From assembly GCF_007655135.1 (NCBI RefSeq), contig NC_045128.1, positions 30,598,811 through 30,662,810 on the forward strand: a DNA stretch of 64,000 bases, written 5' to 3'. Position numbers and translations under genes: made by a program. The notes under the pieces are model-generated. The model did not search any database. It saw nothing but the letters and a program-made list of their open reading frames with translations, and was not told the origin of the DNA. Positions 42,800-55,342 of the stretch are shown here, one piece after another. The stretch comes from Punica granatum (lineage: Eukaryota > Streptophyta > Magnoliopsida > Myrtales > Lythraceae). Positions within the stretch are counted from its first letter, which is position 1. Every line of letters starts with the position of its first letter.

Positions 42800-43434
42800 A
42801 TATATATTAAAATTATTATGTATTTTTATCTATAAACTCTTAATTTTTATTCAGATCTAGTCCTAATTAATCCTAATTATATATGTATTTCATATATATT
42901 AAAATTATTAAGTATTTTTATTTATAACATCTTAATATTTATGAATTTATTATTGATTGAGTCATATTTAATTCTAATTATATATATTTACAATTATGTC
43001 ACTATTTATTACCCCGTATTTAACTTAATATAGATGAATATAAATATATATAGATATACAGTAGATTTATCTTTCTATCATTATATTATTACAACATTTA
43101 CCTTTATATATTAAAATTATAAAATACTTTTATTAGTTTTTATGCATTTATTATTAATTTAGTCATATTTAATCCTAATTATATAAATTTACAATTATGC
43201 CACTATTTATTACATTGTATTCAATGCATATATATTATATATACATATGTAGATATATAATAAATTTACCTTCCTATCCCTATGATACTACAACATTTAC
43301 TTTTGTGTACCTATTAATTGTCGTATAGGATATACAATAGATTCACTTTTCTTTCCTATGATATTATAACGTTGACTTTTATGACCCTATTAATTTTCAT
43401 ATAGTGAAGGTTATATATATATATATATATATAT
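42800..43434. repeat. ~200-bp AT-rich direct repeats
   Basis: The phrases TATATTAAAATTATTA (42803, 42895, 43106), TTACAATTATG and ACAACATTTAC (43091, 43290) recur with spacings of about 92, 211 and 199 bp. They resemble sequence at 24280-24420. A TA tract (43412-43434) ends the array. Confidence 0.65.
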
Positions 43435-44279
43435 AGATGATTTCGTATGTGCACCCGAAGACAGTTCTGGTGAAATTGTCGTAGCAACACCACCAACCCC
43501 AAATTCTTAAATTTTATTTTAGCATGACCGAAATGACTAATCTCAGATTTCCGACTAATTCAAAGCAGTAAACAGACGCGTTTTCGAAGAAGGGAGGAAA
43601 ATCGTGAGTGATGTACCTTCTTCTTTTATTTTTTTCTAAAAGTGATTACTAATTTTTAATTATTTTTTGTGAATATAAAAAATAATAATTCACATGCATG
43701 GAAATTATTTTCAGATTTCCGAGGTCATCTTTTTCAGATCCACAATAATGAACATATGAACTATAATTACGGGATCTGCTCGTGTCTTTTGTTGCTGTGC
43801 ATCTTAAATATGTCTTAGTTTTGTCACATGTATATATATATATATGTGGGTGTTTGTGGAAGGATGCACAATCAGGAATATTCCTATATTTAGAGGGTTT
43901 CGCCTTAGATTCATATACTTTCATATGATCTATTATATAGTACACAGATATGTTCATATTTATGCTCGATATCTGTGATAAGGCCACATGCTAAAAATTC
44001 TTTTTCTAAATTTCATTTTAGTAAGTTATGGATTTTTCCTATTTTCTTTGGTGGGAAGAGCAAGGCAACAATTGCAGCCACATGGACAGACACCGGATCA
44101 TGTAGATTGACGCAGAGAATATTTTACGATATTGGAATGTTATTTTGTTGTTATTAAGAAAAGATAACATATCGATCAAACCAATATATTTATCAGTTTA
44201 GATTTGGAACATCTTTTGCTATATATATGTGTATATATATATATATATAAGCAAGAACATCGTGCGCTCAACCAAATGA
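43435..44279. other. AT-rich intergenic
   Basis: No gene recognised. Contains a small TA tract near 43831-43844 and another at about 44222-44248. Confidence 0.45.
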
Positions 44280-45070
44280 TCAAAGACACTCAGTTACTAA
44301 TGGAATTTTCTCAATTTTTGAATTTAAAATTTTTTATAATATTTTTTGAAAAAAAATTTTGTTGAAAATTTCAAGAGACTTTTCATGATAAAAACTGATA
44401 ACGGAATATTTTTCTAATTTTGTGATGGAAAACTGTTAATTACATAATATTTAATAAATCACAATCTCTTAAATTTTTAAAATTTGAAAATGATGTTGAG
44501 CTATTTTATTGTTTAATATTGAATATTAAAATTAAGATTTTGAAATTTTTGAAATTTTCTAATGTTAATTGTTGGAAATTTTCTTTTTTTAAAAAAAAGT
44601 TTTTCAAATTTTTATGATAAGTTTTAATATTTTAAAAATAGTAAAAACAATTTTTTAATAATTTTTTTAATAATTTATAAAAGATATTTTATGATAAGAT
44701 AAGGATAAAAAGGAATATTTTTCTAATTTTTTAATGAGATATTGTTAGTTATATAACATTTGATAAATCATAAACTTTTGAATTTTTAAAATTCAAAAAT
44801 GATTTTGAGTTTTTCTAATTTTTGATATTCAATATTCAATACTAAAATTTTGTGAATTTTTATAATATTGATCAGTAGGTGGAATTTTTCATTTTTAAAA
44901 TTTTTATAATAATTTTTTATACAAATGATATTTCTTTAATTTTCAAAATATTTTTTACAGTAAGATCATTATAAAACATTTTTTTTTAATTCAACATCAT
45001 TCAATGGCCGAAAAATTCAACATCATTCACAAATATCTAATACAACAAATCCTTATTGATTGTAAATTAT
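44280..45070. repeat. ~310-bp diverged direct repeat
   Basis: GGAATATTTTTCTAATTTT, then TGTTA...ATATAA and GATAAATCA with AAAATT...AAAATGAT recur at about 44402 and 44715. AT content is very high. No function evident. Confidence 0.55.
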
Positions 45071-47746
45071 AATTTATAATAGCTTAAAACACGTGTATGG
45101 TATAGAATAAAATTGACAAAAAGATAAAATGAATCACGTTTTATCTCGTGCAAGGCATAGACTTCACGACTAGTATATGTACGAAAGCAAGAACATGGTA
45201 GATCCGGATAGATGGCCTCACAATGCTTGATTATTCAATGAAATTTTCTTGATCTTTTTAAGAATTTTTTTAAAAAAAATTAAAATTTTTAATAGATAAA
45301 GATATAGATTTGTGGGATCGTCCATTATTTTCTTGATTTTTATTTTTATTTTTTTTAATAATTTAATAATTTTTATTTTTAAATAGATTTATAGGTCCAG
45401 TCGTTATTTTCTCGATATTTTGATCTTTTTCAAAAGCGAGCTTTAAGTTTTTATTTTTATAATATTTTATAACTATAAATATAGATTTATGAGAGCGAGT
45501 GTTATTTTCTCGAGTTCTTGGACTGTTTTTTAGAAAATAATTTTTTTAAACATATAATTACAGATTTATGGTATTGGTCACTATTTTTCATTTTATAAAA
45601 AATTTTATGAGGATATCTAGATAAAACAAAACACGTAAGATCATAGTTGTTTTTCTAAAAATAATTAGATCATATTTACATAGATATGATATGTTATATA
45701 TTTGCTTTTTAAAAAGCAAATCATATCAATTTTCTTTATAGATATAAATATAATGTATTATTTACATTATATTTTGTATGATATGTTATAAATAATGGAG
45801 CTACTACACATTAACTGTGACTAATTCGCCTATGAAAAATATTGCTATTTTTACACACACACGAGTTTATTTTAGTAAATTTTTAGTTAGATTTCTGAAA
45901 GTGAATTCTTCAATTTTTTATTTTCTCCACGTAAACTTTTGTAGAATTTTTACGTTCTTCAATTTTATGTATGTGGGTAATATATGACACGGGGCAACAC
46001 CATATAAATCTTGACAATGTTGAAGATAAAAATCGTCCTTACGTGGTTGAAGTTTTTCCTTTTGTTTTTTTATTGGATGTTTTCTCACACATAAATCTTG
46101 ACGTCACAGCATATGAATCTTGACAATATTAGGTTTTTTAAGATTTATATTGAGTTTCTCTTCTATTATATAATTATTTTCTTTATCTTATTTTTAAAAT
46201 TAGATTATCATTAGTCGTATATATCTAATAGTGTATTGTTATTAATTCCAAATTAATTTTTATTTTCAACAATTTATAACACATATTTTAGATAGTATAT
46301 CAGTAGAAAGAAATCTCGTCATATCATGTGCAACGTATGAGCTCTACGATTAGTATTTTATATTGCAGAATAATATGTTATAATATTCCCTAATAATTTT
46401 TCGTTTAACTTATATATAAAGAAGATTTTTTTTTAATATAAAAAGACACTTTGTCCCCATACAATTTCGCCTTAGTATAATTTTGCCCACTAGCATTTAA
46501 TTTGTTTCATTTTGATCATTCAAGTTTCCAAAAAATGTGTCCGTTTGGTTAATAATATTATTGTCCAGTAAAAATTTGGCCACTGAAAATTAATTTGCAT
46601 CACTTTAGCCATTAACTTACGTAAGTGTACTAATTTCGCATCCTCAAACTAGTTATTGACCTTGTGCATTTTGTAAAGAAAATTTAATTAGGAGAAGTTA
46701 AATATCAAGATAATAATTGATATCCATTGATAGTTTATATTAATATACACAAAATTATTTATATATTTTATAAACTTTAATATGGTGAATTTCCAACTTA
46801 TACCATATAATATAATTTAAGAGCTCACAAGCGAGTAATTCATGTAAAATAAGTCATAGACATATAACAGCAAGAATCAATTTAATTTGTAAGAAAATTA
46901 GAATATTAAAAAATCAAAATTTCTAGATTTAGTTAATGAAATAATGATAATAATCATAAAATCTATAAAATTTCAAAGTTAAGTATTCGTTGATGTCTTA
47001 TAATCGCTCATATTTCATATATTAAGTTTTATAAATATGAATAATTTAATATAAATTGACCAATCATTTTGTTGAAAGATTTACTTAATGTAACTTTTAT
47101 AAGGTTAATACTGATTTTTAAAATTAATAAAGAAAAGTTTAATATAATCTTAAATAATTCTTAATTTCCTCAAAATATGGTATTTATTTCCACAAAATTA
47201 TGATATAATCTGCATTTCCTTTGCACGTTAAGGGTTCTACGATCTTACATTGAAAATATATAAATAGAACCCTAGATTTATAGGAAAACTGGATATCACC
47301 ATCTGATAGTTTAGATTTTTAGGTGAAAATTCGTCATAATCAAATATAGGCCAAATATAATTTTAACACATTAATTATACATATGCCCTTGAACTTATCG
47401 TAATTTTTTTTTCGGTTAACAAATTTATCGTACTTTACATCCAAGAAATTGCCACTTGATAATCTATTGGGCTGGCTACTGCTATGATGGTCGCAACTTT
47501 TGCCCTTGTGGGAGGTCCCGTATTTCATGTTTGAAACAATAGTAGCGAGTCTGACGACCTTTCACAATTGAAGCTTATGGAAGGTTAGGGTTTCCAAGCT
47601 AATTCCAAGAAAATATTCCTTTTTTTTAATCGAGTAAAGATATATTTTCAAATCATTGGCTGAAACTGATTCTTATTCGAGTTTTGACTTGCTTGACCAC
47701 AAGTTGGGTTCGAAACTTCTACACGGTAGGTAAATTCCTAATTTTT
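45071..47746. other. Long AT-rich intergenic
   Basis: No coding sequence with family features. CTAG-type endings after GTGCAAGGCATAG (45147-45173) and GTGCAACGTATGAG (46328-46352) look like related repeat termini. Otherwise unassigned. Confidence 0.45.
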
Positions 47747-48078
47747 GTTTGGTAACAAAATATAACTTAATTCGACTTAATTTTACTTTATTTTTCCTTC
47801 AATTTAACAATACAATCATTATTTTTTTATTTTTCTTCAAATTCTCTCTCATACTTTTTCTTATATATGATTTAAATTAATTTTTTAATATTAAATTCTC
47901 TCAACTATTCAACATTTTTCCTCAATTTTAATATTTATTCCTCAATTAAATAACACAGTCATTACTTTTTCATATTCTTCTTCAAATTCTCTCACATATC
48001 TTCTCCAATTACTTTTTGTCTTAATTTCTTCAAATCAAACTAAATTAGATTAAATCAAACTTAACTTCCTTACCAAAC
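47747..48078. mobile_element. MITE, GTTTGGTAAC family, copy 2
   Basis: 332 bp, starting GTTTGGTAACAAAATATAAC and ending CTTCCTTACCAAAC; inverted termini GTTTGGTAA. It aligns with 41657-41974. Confidence 0.68.
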
Positions 48079-48092
48079 CATGTTAAGTTTAG

Positions 48093-48096
<4 letters not shown>

Positions 48097-48136
<40 letters not shown>

Positions 48137-48154
48137 TTATTTATTTATTTATTA
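48097..48154. repeat. (AT)n followed by (TTTA)n microsatellite
   Basis: About 18 AT repeats run straight into about six TTTA repeats. Confidence 0.9.
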
Positions 48155-49329
48155 TGGATAAGAATGAAGTTTAGCAGCACATATATAGATATATGAATTT
48201 GTTATTTAGTTTATTAGTTTCTGCTTTCTTATTTTTGACCCCTTTTTTTTGGCTTTTTCTGATGAAGAAAAGATGGATACGATTCTGTGGGTTGATGTCG
48301 TGGTATTAGAGTAGCAAAAAGCTCATAACCTCCTTTTGGTTTTTTATTTTTGATATATTAATTCCTAATTATGCATAAGTAATCACTTTCATAATCATTT
48401 TGCCCATTCACCAATTAGCAATTCTTTCTGCAAATTACCCAAATAGCTCTCTTTAATATAATAATTGGAGAACGGAGTAAATTACTTGCAAGAAAAAGAA
48501 AAATCAAGATGGGCTTAAGTAGCTGAATTTTTAATTTATCAATATTTTTAAAGAAATTCAGTTAGTTTTCTCAATTAAATTTCAAAGTAGATGAAAGGGA
48601 CCAAGAGGAAATTCGCCAGATCGCAAAAAAAATTGAGTTATGTCCAACACAGTTGCTTTCTTGCATGCGAATTGTTATATCAAGTTAAAGCACCGAACAG
48701 CAAGTCAAAATGGATGAGGCCTAGAAAAATAAAATAAAATTAACAGACATTGCAATCAATCAATATATATATATATATATATATATATTTTTTTGTCCTT
48801 TTTTATATTAACCAATATTATTATTGTTTTTTTACCCAAAAGAATTATTATTTTTTTGTCCTTAGGTGGGAAACAATACCTACTTTTGGTCAATCTGACT
48901 CTACTTATGGTTCCAATTCTTTCATATGAAATACTGCCCTAAAATCGGAAATTAGAGTTATAGTTTACAACTAAGCTAGCTCGTTGATTGGTTGCCATAT
49001 TGAACTATCTGCGTGCGGGGTCTAGTTCATCATAGCTAGGTCTCAGTGAAATTGCGGTGGAATTAATTAGGCATCAACGGTTGGACGTTGTAGATCTCAC
49101 GGACGTCGTCATGCTAGTGATTGAGGTGCTCCGTGCAATCGGGCCTAAGCAAGATTTATCAACTACCAGAATCTCCGGACCTTGGGCTTCTTGTTCTCAT
49201 ATAAGCCATTGAAATAGAGAAGCCCATTTTGCAGCAATTAATGGGTTCTCAGCGTAATCCATGGCCTTGTTCGGCCTAATTCGGGAAGTTCCACCAGGAA
49301 AATTAAGAGTCAAAGCACGTTGAGAAAGG
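48155..49329. other. AT-rich intergenic with (AT)n
   Basis: An (AT)n tract at 48767-48788. The stretch 49000-49260 is less AT-rich and may be an old retroelement fragment, but no motif is secure. No gene. Confidence 0.4.
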
Positions 49330-49470
49330 GAATTTGGTACAATAGTATTACTATTGTCTCATCGTAGGATTAAGAGATTTTGAATTCGATTATCATTAAT
49401 GAAACTTAAAAGCAGAGTCTCTTGGAGGTTGAGTATCGGTCTCATTAGCTACATTACATTAGAGTTTCTA
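49330..49470 (+). mobile_element. SINE-like remnant
   Basis: ATTGTCTCATCGTAGGATTA (box A-like) followed by GATTTTGAATTCGATTATC (box B-like). Similar in layout to 51240-51373. Ends not defined. Confidence 0.33.
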
Positions 49471-50004
49471 CTTAAACTTAATTAAATGTTAACCTCTATT
49501 AAATTTCTTTTTATATTGTTATTACGTGTTAATTTGAGTATTTTATGACATGGACGCCGCTTGACGTATTATTACTATACCATCAAAATTTGTTCACTGC
49601 AAATAATTGCTTGTACATTTGTATTTTCACCGATTATATGAATGAACTGTTGGCATTTGGGATTAGGAGACTCTCGATCAGTGCACTGCAGTGCAATACA
49701 TTTTTTTTTAATCTTTTTCTTTTGCGTATGAGCATTAAGAGGTTACCAATAGCTTATCACTTTAGAAAAGTAAACTTGTTTTATCTTTAGCATTTGATTA
49801 AAGAACCACTAGGCAATCGTTAATGTAAATTACGATAATTAAGTTAGAACTGCAAAAAATCTTTTTTTTTAATTGAAAAAATAAATAGTTATAAATTAAC
49901 TGTCTTTTTCTTTTCCATTTTTCTCCCCTGAAAATGGGTTATGAGTGCATGTGGGATATGAATTAGATAAGTCGGATTTAAAGGGCCAAAGAAAATTGAA
50001 GAGA

Positions 50005-50250
50005 CTAACCAAAATTGATTGGTTCAAGCGGTTCGACGTTTATTTCTCTTAAAAAAGGTCTCGAGTTCAAGTCTTGTAAGTGCAAAAAAAAATCAACATT
50101 GGAAAAGTTTTACCACTTAGTGAACCGACCCAACTTGATTGAATTAGTCGGAGCCCATTAGACTTTCGGATACTAGTGTGTACACTAGAAATTTTTCATC
50201 AATTATTATTCCGCTAAATGAATTGTATTGTATCCAGACGAAAAAGGAAA
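50005..50250 (+). mobile_element. SINE-like remnant
   Basis: TTGATTGGTTCAAGCGGTTC (box A-like), then AGGTCTCGAGTTCAAGTCTT (box B-like) about 30 bases on, followed by an A-rich run. The arrangement matches tRNA-derived SINE heads. Confidence 0.5.
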
Positions 50251-50939
50251 GCTTGCCCTGCCAAAAAAAAAAAAAGAGATCGATTGTAAGAGAAGCTCAT
50301 TATTTTTAAACATACTTTCTCTTACAGAATTCCTTGTCCTGAAATTATGCAATTTAAAGATTAGTACAAATTTTTATTGGTTTATTGCTGCGTAACATTT
50401 AAGTTTATACTATATGGAAGGATAATATCTTCCGGATATAGCTAGAATATGCCTTTTGTCTAAATTTCGGAATAAGAAGCCATCGATAAGTGAAATTTAC
50501 ATATACAATTATCAGTATTCTAATTTGGCATCGAGTAAGAGTTGTTGCCCGTGAGTACACCCAAAAAAAATTAGTTGTTGCCTATAACACCGGTGCGTTT
50601 TTTGTTCTTTATAATATTTGCCGCATGAAAAAGGAAATGTTTGAAAATTAGGCTCGAAATTATTGGAATAGTTCCTTAATAATGAAGGAGTTGGTCGTCT
50701 TTGATTTAATCTTCTCGAGAGCTTCACCATGGCTATAAGGAGAGCCAAGTTGGTAATTGGGGATGGAAAACTAGCTATGGGATCAGGTATAAATAAATTA
50801 CATATGCCTTAATGATGAAGAGATTTGCAGAAAAGATTATTCTTTTTATTATTATTATTATTATGAAGATAGGTTCATGCAAGAAGTAGTAAGGGCTGAC
50901 TGGGAGCTTTTTTTTTCTTTTTTCCTCGCTGTAAGGAAG

Positions 50940-51080
50940 GTTATCGGTCTAGCATAATAAAATAGAAATTCTAATAACTAATAAAGACGTACGGATAGTC
51001 CCATCACAAATATCGAACCTTGAACCTTTTCTTTTACTAAGCAAAATGTATGTCACTGCGCTTCACCATTTTTAATAGTA
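50940..51080 (-). mobile_element. SINE-like remnant
   Basis: On the minus strand TGGTGAAGCGCAGTGACATA (box A-like) is followed by AGGTTCAAGGTTCGATATT (box B-like). Ends not defined. Confidence 0.48.
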
Positions 51081-51239
51081 TTTAATTTTCAATTCTGATC
51101 AGTTTCATATCTCTAAATCTGGAAGGTCGTATGCAATGGACAATGCAAGGATGGTTCGGGGAGGGATTTAGAGTTTTCGAAATATTTTTGGGTTTCAGTG
51201 CTCATTGTAAGCTTAATTAAGAATCAACAACTTGCATAC

Positions 51240-51373
51240 CATCAAAGAGGGTGTAACAGTATTTCACACTCTCGTATGGTAATTAAGAAGTTTCAGGTTC
51301 GATACTCCTTTATAAGCTATTAGGATTTATATTTCATTACACTAGAACCATCATTATGTGACAAAAAAAAAAG
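51240..51373 (+). mobile_element. SINE-like remnant with A-rich tail
   Basis: CACTCTCGTATGGTAATTAA, then TTTCAGGTTCGATACTCC (box B-like), and an A10 run near 51363-51372 at the end. Fits a tRNA-derived SINE; no target duplication confirmed. Confidence 0.48.
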
Positions 51374-53119
51374 ATATATACAGCTTGCAAACTAAGCCAT
51401 GATTAAACAGATTTATCAGTTGGCTCTGGGCAGGAAAGTGAAGATACAAATTGGTTAGAGACTAGAGAGTTAGGTAACCAAATCAAATTCTTAATTCTCC
51501 TGACATTGAGTGGGTTGCTTGATGTGTGGAATAATCATACATTTATCAAAATTTATCTACCAACTCTACCTCGATTTGAAAACGAAGGCTCGGTTCAGTC
51601 TTCGTATACATAGATTCAGAAAGATGTTCTCATTTACGGCGGACGCATTGGCACGGATATCTCTATGTTGGTGATTATGGCCCTAATCTTATGGGAGGGA
51701 TTTAATTTACTTCATAAACAAATCCTCTATTAATGAAAGGAAGAACTATACATTTAGTCCTTTATTTTTACTTACTTTTCTATTTTTGTCATACACCTTA
51801 CATTATTTTTCTATATCCAGCCTTCTGTTAACCTCTTCGTTAACTTTGTTGAGTTGGCTTCCCATGGATTCTCCATCAGTGATAGGTCATATACTTAGAT
51901 TTGCTCAACTTTAACCAGATCGAGTACTTGGTAGTCTTAGAGTGAAACTGGTTCAAATATAGCCCCTTTATTTTGATAGATGGACAGGGTGTAATCCTGA
52001 AAAAACTAGCTGCTTAACTCATGACGTTTCATCAGCAAAGAATTTATGTGATGAATTTATGTTAAATCTAAAATATAATAAAAGTTTATCATCCAAACAA
52101 ATAAATGAAAGTCAGAAAAGAAAAAAATCGATGAACAAAGAAAGAAGAATATTATGAATAATAGCTCTTCTTCTTCATCAATGAGTTTAAACAAATCAAT
52201 TTTCCAAATCCAAGAAAAGTCTAATTAAAATCAACTTACGCAATTATCAAATTAACAAAAATCTAATTTAATCATGCAAATCCCCAATTTCACTTCAACA
52301 TTCTCCTTTCATTGCCTAGTGTCGTTTCATTGAAACGTATTGGCTTTTAAAGCATATTCATCCCATAAATGAATTAGTTCCAAGAAGATTTGTTCGATTG
52401 TAAAACTCGAATCTACACCCTCTATTTAGTCTTTATCATATTCATCTCATTCACTCTTATGTCACATCTTCTCCCTTGTTATTTATCAATTCGAGTCTTT
52501 TTCTAATATGAATTCTGGAAATTTTCGAACGCTATGTGTTAGACCTCAGACGATAAATAATGGAGATGGAAGGCAAACGTAATAAAGTTGGATTCTTTCG
52601 TTACTTTGGCTTGGTTGGAAGAGAAAGAAGTAACATTGTGATCCATGTTCTTCTCCGTTCTTCAATTCTCTTTATTTTTAACGTTTTTGGCTTTTTTAGT
52701 TTCAATAAAATAAAATTTTGTTGATATGTCATAAATGTTGAATCTACAAGGATCCAACTCAACATTTTTAACATAATAGTTAACAGAAGGACGAAAATAG
52801 AAAATTAATGGAAGGTATATGACGAAAATAAAAAAAATAGAAAAAATGATGAAGATAGAAAAGTGAGTAAATGTGTAGTTTTTCCTTAATGAAATCATAT
52901 GACTTATAAAAATAAAAAGATAGTCTATATGCCGTACCGTGGCATAATGGGTGATCTGACAAATACGAACATAACTAATGGAATGGAAAAAATATTGGGA
53001 CTAAGAATTGAACGGACATGTCTATTAAAATTCTTTGTAAAGGATTATAAAACTAACACCCCCCAAAAAAAAGAAGATTAAAGACATATTTGGCAGAGTT
53101 TGGGGATCAATAGTATTTC
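51374..53119. other. AT-rich intergenic
   Basis: No gene, RNA or secure repeat recognised in either strand. Confidence 0.5.
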
Positions 53120-53545
53120 TGCTTCTTTTTTTCTTTTGGTAAAAAAGTATGCTCATTTGCAACTAATCATTCGTGCGCAATGCGCTTAGAGTTCTTGGGG
53201 TCCATAGTATCGTAACGTCATCAAACGAGAACTTCCTAACAGAGAAAAGTGGAAAGATAAAGTAACAAAGCCATCAGTCATTTCAGCTCCGAGAGTAGCA
53301 AGATGATCTGCACATTTGTTAGCCTCTCTATAGGCATGCTTGGAAAAGATCACGTTAAATTGTTGGTAAATAGTCGTGCAATTATAGATCGGATTCATTA
53401 GAGCAACATTAGAGGAGTTGCCCACACCCAGTTGATAACCAACGTTGCATCAAGTTCCACAATGAGCTTCCAGATCTTGCATTCATGGGCTAGCATCAAC
53501 CCTTGACGTAGAGCACTGATTTTCACACGAATTAATCAATTAAAT
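53120..53545 (-). mobile_element. LINE 3'-terminal fragment (RNase H-like)
   Basis: On the minus strand the sequence gives LRQGLMLAHECKIWKLIVEL followed after a frameshift by NCTTIYQQFNVIFSKHAYRE and ANKCADHLATLGAEM. That is the last part of the plant-type RNase H-like domain found in LINEs. A-rich sequence follows (plus-strand T runs near 53126-53138). Everything upstream is missing. An isolated host RVT_3 pseudogene is the alternative. Confidence 0.68.
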
Positions 53546-55342
53546 TGATGAGCCTTACACGTATATATCAAGTGAACCAATTGGGGAAGGACATTGTAAC
53601 TTATGATGACATTGATAGAAAATCTCAATAAGGGAACAAATCTAATTATTAAATTAAATTATTATTTTAAATAATCATATTTGTTTGTACTTTTTAGAAC
53701 TAGATTATAATACCTTTCCTCGCTTTCACACAGCAAACGTACGAACCTTCGACCTTGGAACACTTCCCTCCCTCTCATTTCCTCTCCGCTGAGACGGGGG
53801 AGGGGCACACTCAATGTTCTATAGATGTAAGATAGCATTTTCAAAATCGTATGAGCTCATCATGCATTTCAAAATTATTACTTTTTAGAGAAAGAAATTT
53901 AGCACAATGACCTAATTAGTAATTGTCTAAAATCAAAAGATCTGCGGATTCAGTCTTTACTAGGGAAAATTTTGTATTGCATTTTTTTTTTCTTTTTTGC
54001 ACTTATTAAGTTACATGAGTCTTCATTATAACGTAAAATAAATTATTTTTTTAAAACCATGACTTATCCTAATTAACGTTCTTCTCGAACGATACGACTA
54101 AGCAAAATTAATTTATATTTATTCATATATATTAGCATTTAACGTAAAATAATAATATTTTTTTCAATTTGAAGATTCATTAGTCTCAATTGCCCGAGGC
54201 CAACTTCAAAGCAAACTCTCCCACTTTGCCACTTGGATGTTCTATTGTCTATTACGAAAGTTGCTTGGCTGAAGAAAATCACAGTTCCTTAGAATAAATT
54301 TTCCCCAAAACATCAAGAAAAAGAAAGAGTGAGAATACAATACGACAGATAATTAAAGTTAGCTTGGAATCTATTATTATAAATCAATAAAAGAGAGAAT
54401 AAAGTCACGAAAGGGAATTGAATAAAGAAGCGATCCAGCATTTTCCTAGGTAATATATATGCCACAACAATTTTTTTTTTTTCCTTTCGGCATGAAACCT
54501 GGCATTCGAAAATTTAATTGGATCTCAATTAATCCAATTGAGAAAGGTCGGTCCACTAAGGTTATAAATTGGATATAATATCCTTGCTTGAGATCAGTGA
54601 TTTTAGAGAACAATGCCAATATGTTACGTGTGGTGAGATGGAAAAAGTTTTGTGGGAAATCTACATTATTAGTAAGCTTAACACGTTTGATACAAGAATA
54701 CTGTACACATTCGGAAAGATTTGTAATACCTCTAAATCTCCACCACTGAATTCTTAAAGTCACATCTCAACATTCATAATTTTTTTTTCGATCTCTATCT
54801 TATAAAGATTGTAAGATCGAATTTCAGCCGGTGAAGTAAGTACATATATCATGCCCTCATTTTGAACAATTGTATCATAGAATTTTTTAATTTTCCCGAT
54901 GGCCATCTTGAAGGTGTGGGGGTAATGCAGTAATTTCATGCCAGGGGAAAATTCATAAGACGAAGGGGAGGGACGACCAGGAGACAGACAAGAAGATGAC
55001 TACGGAGGAAATTCATTTTTATTTCTCTCTTCCGGGGAATCTTGTCGTCACCGTTTGTGGCGGATCCGCGCTGTGAGTACTTCATCGACGTCATCGCCAT
55101 CCCATTGCATTGCTTCCTCCTCTGCGCACTCTGTGTTCCTCCATTATCACCATTCTCGTCCTCCTCTTAAACCAACCAAGCTCTTCGCCCTCTCTTCTTC
55201 CACCAAACTTAAAGGGTGTGTTTGATTTTCGAAGGACTCGCGGAAAGTTCCGAGCTTGGCTGCTGCTCTGCAGTGTCTGCTCCGTTCCTCTTTTCTTGTT
55301 TGTCTCCTTGCTCTGCTTCTGCTTCCGGTGTTCATATCAGGA
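53546..55342. other. Intergenic and SYT 5' region
   Basis: AT-rich up to about 54900. A truncated SINE-like tail on the minus strand (54781-54860, box B-like GGCTGAAATTCGATCTTAC and poly(A)) is likely. From about 55000 a more GC-rich, CT-rich stretch precedes the SYT start and is its presumptive 5'-UTR and promoter. Confidence 0.45.

Noticed and set aside
49000..49260. Possible LINE RNase H fragment (REAHFAA-like string)
   Set aside because: Only one short string is suggestive and the rest does not fit in any frame.
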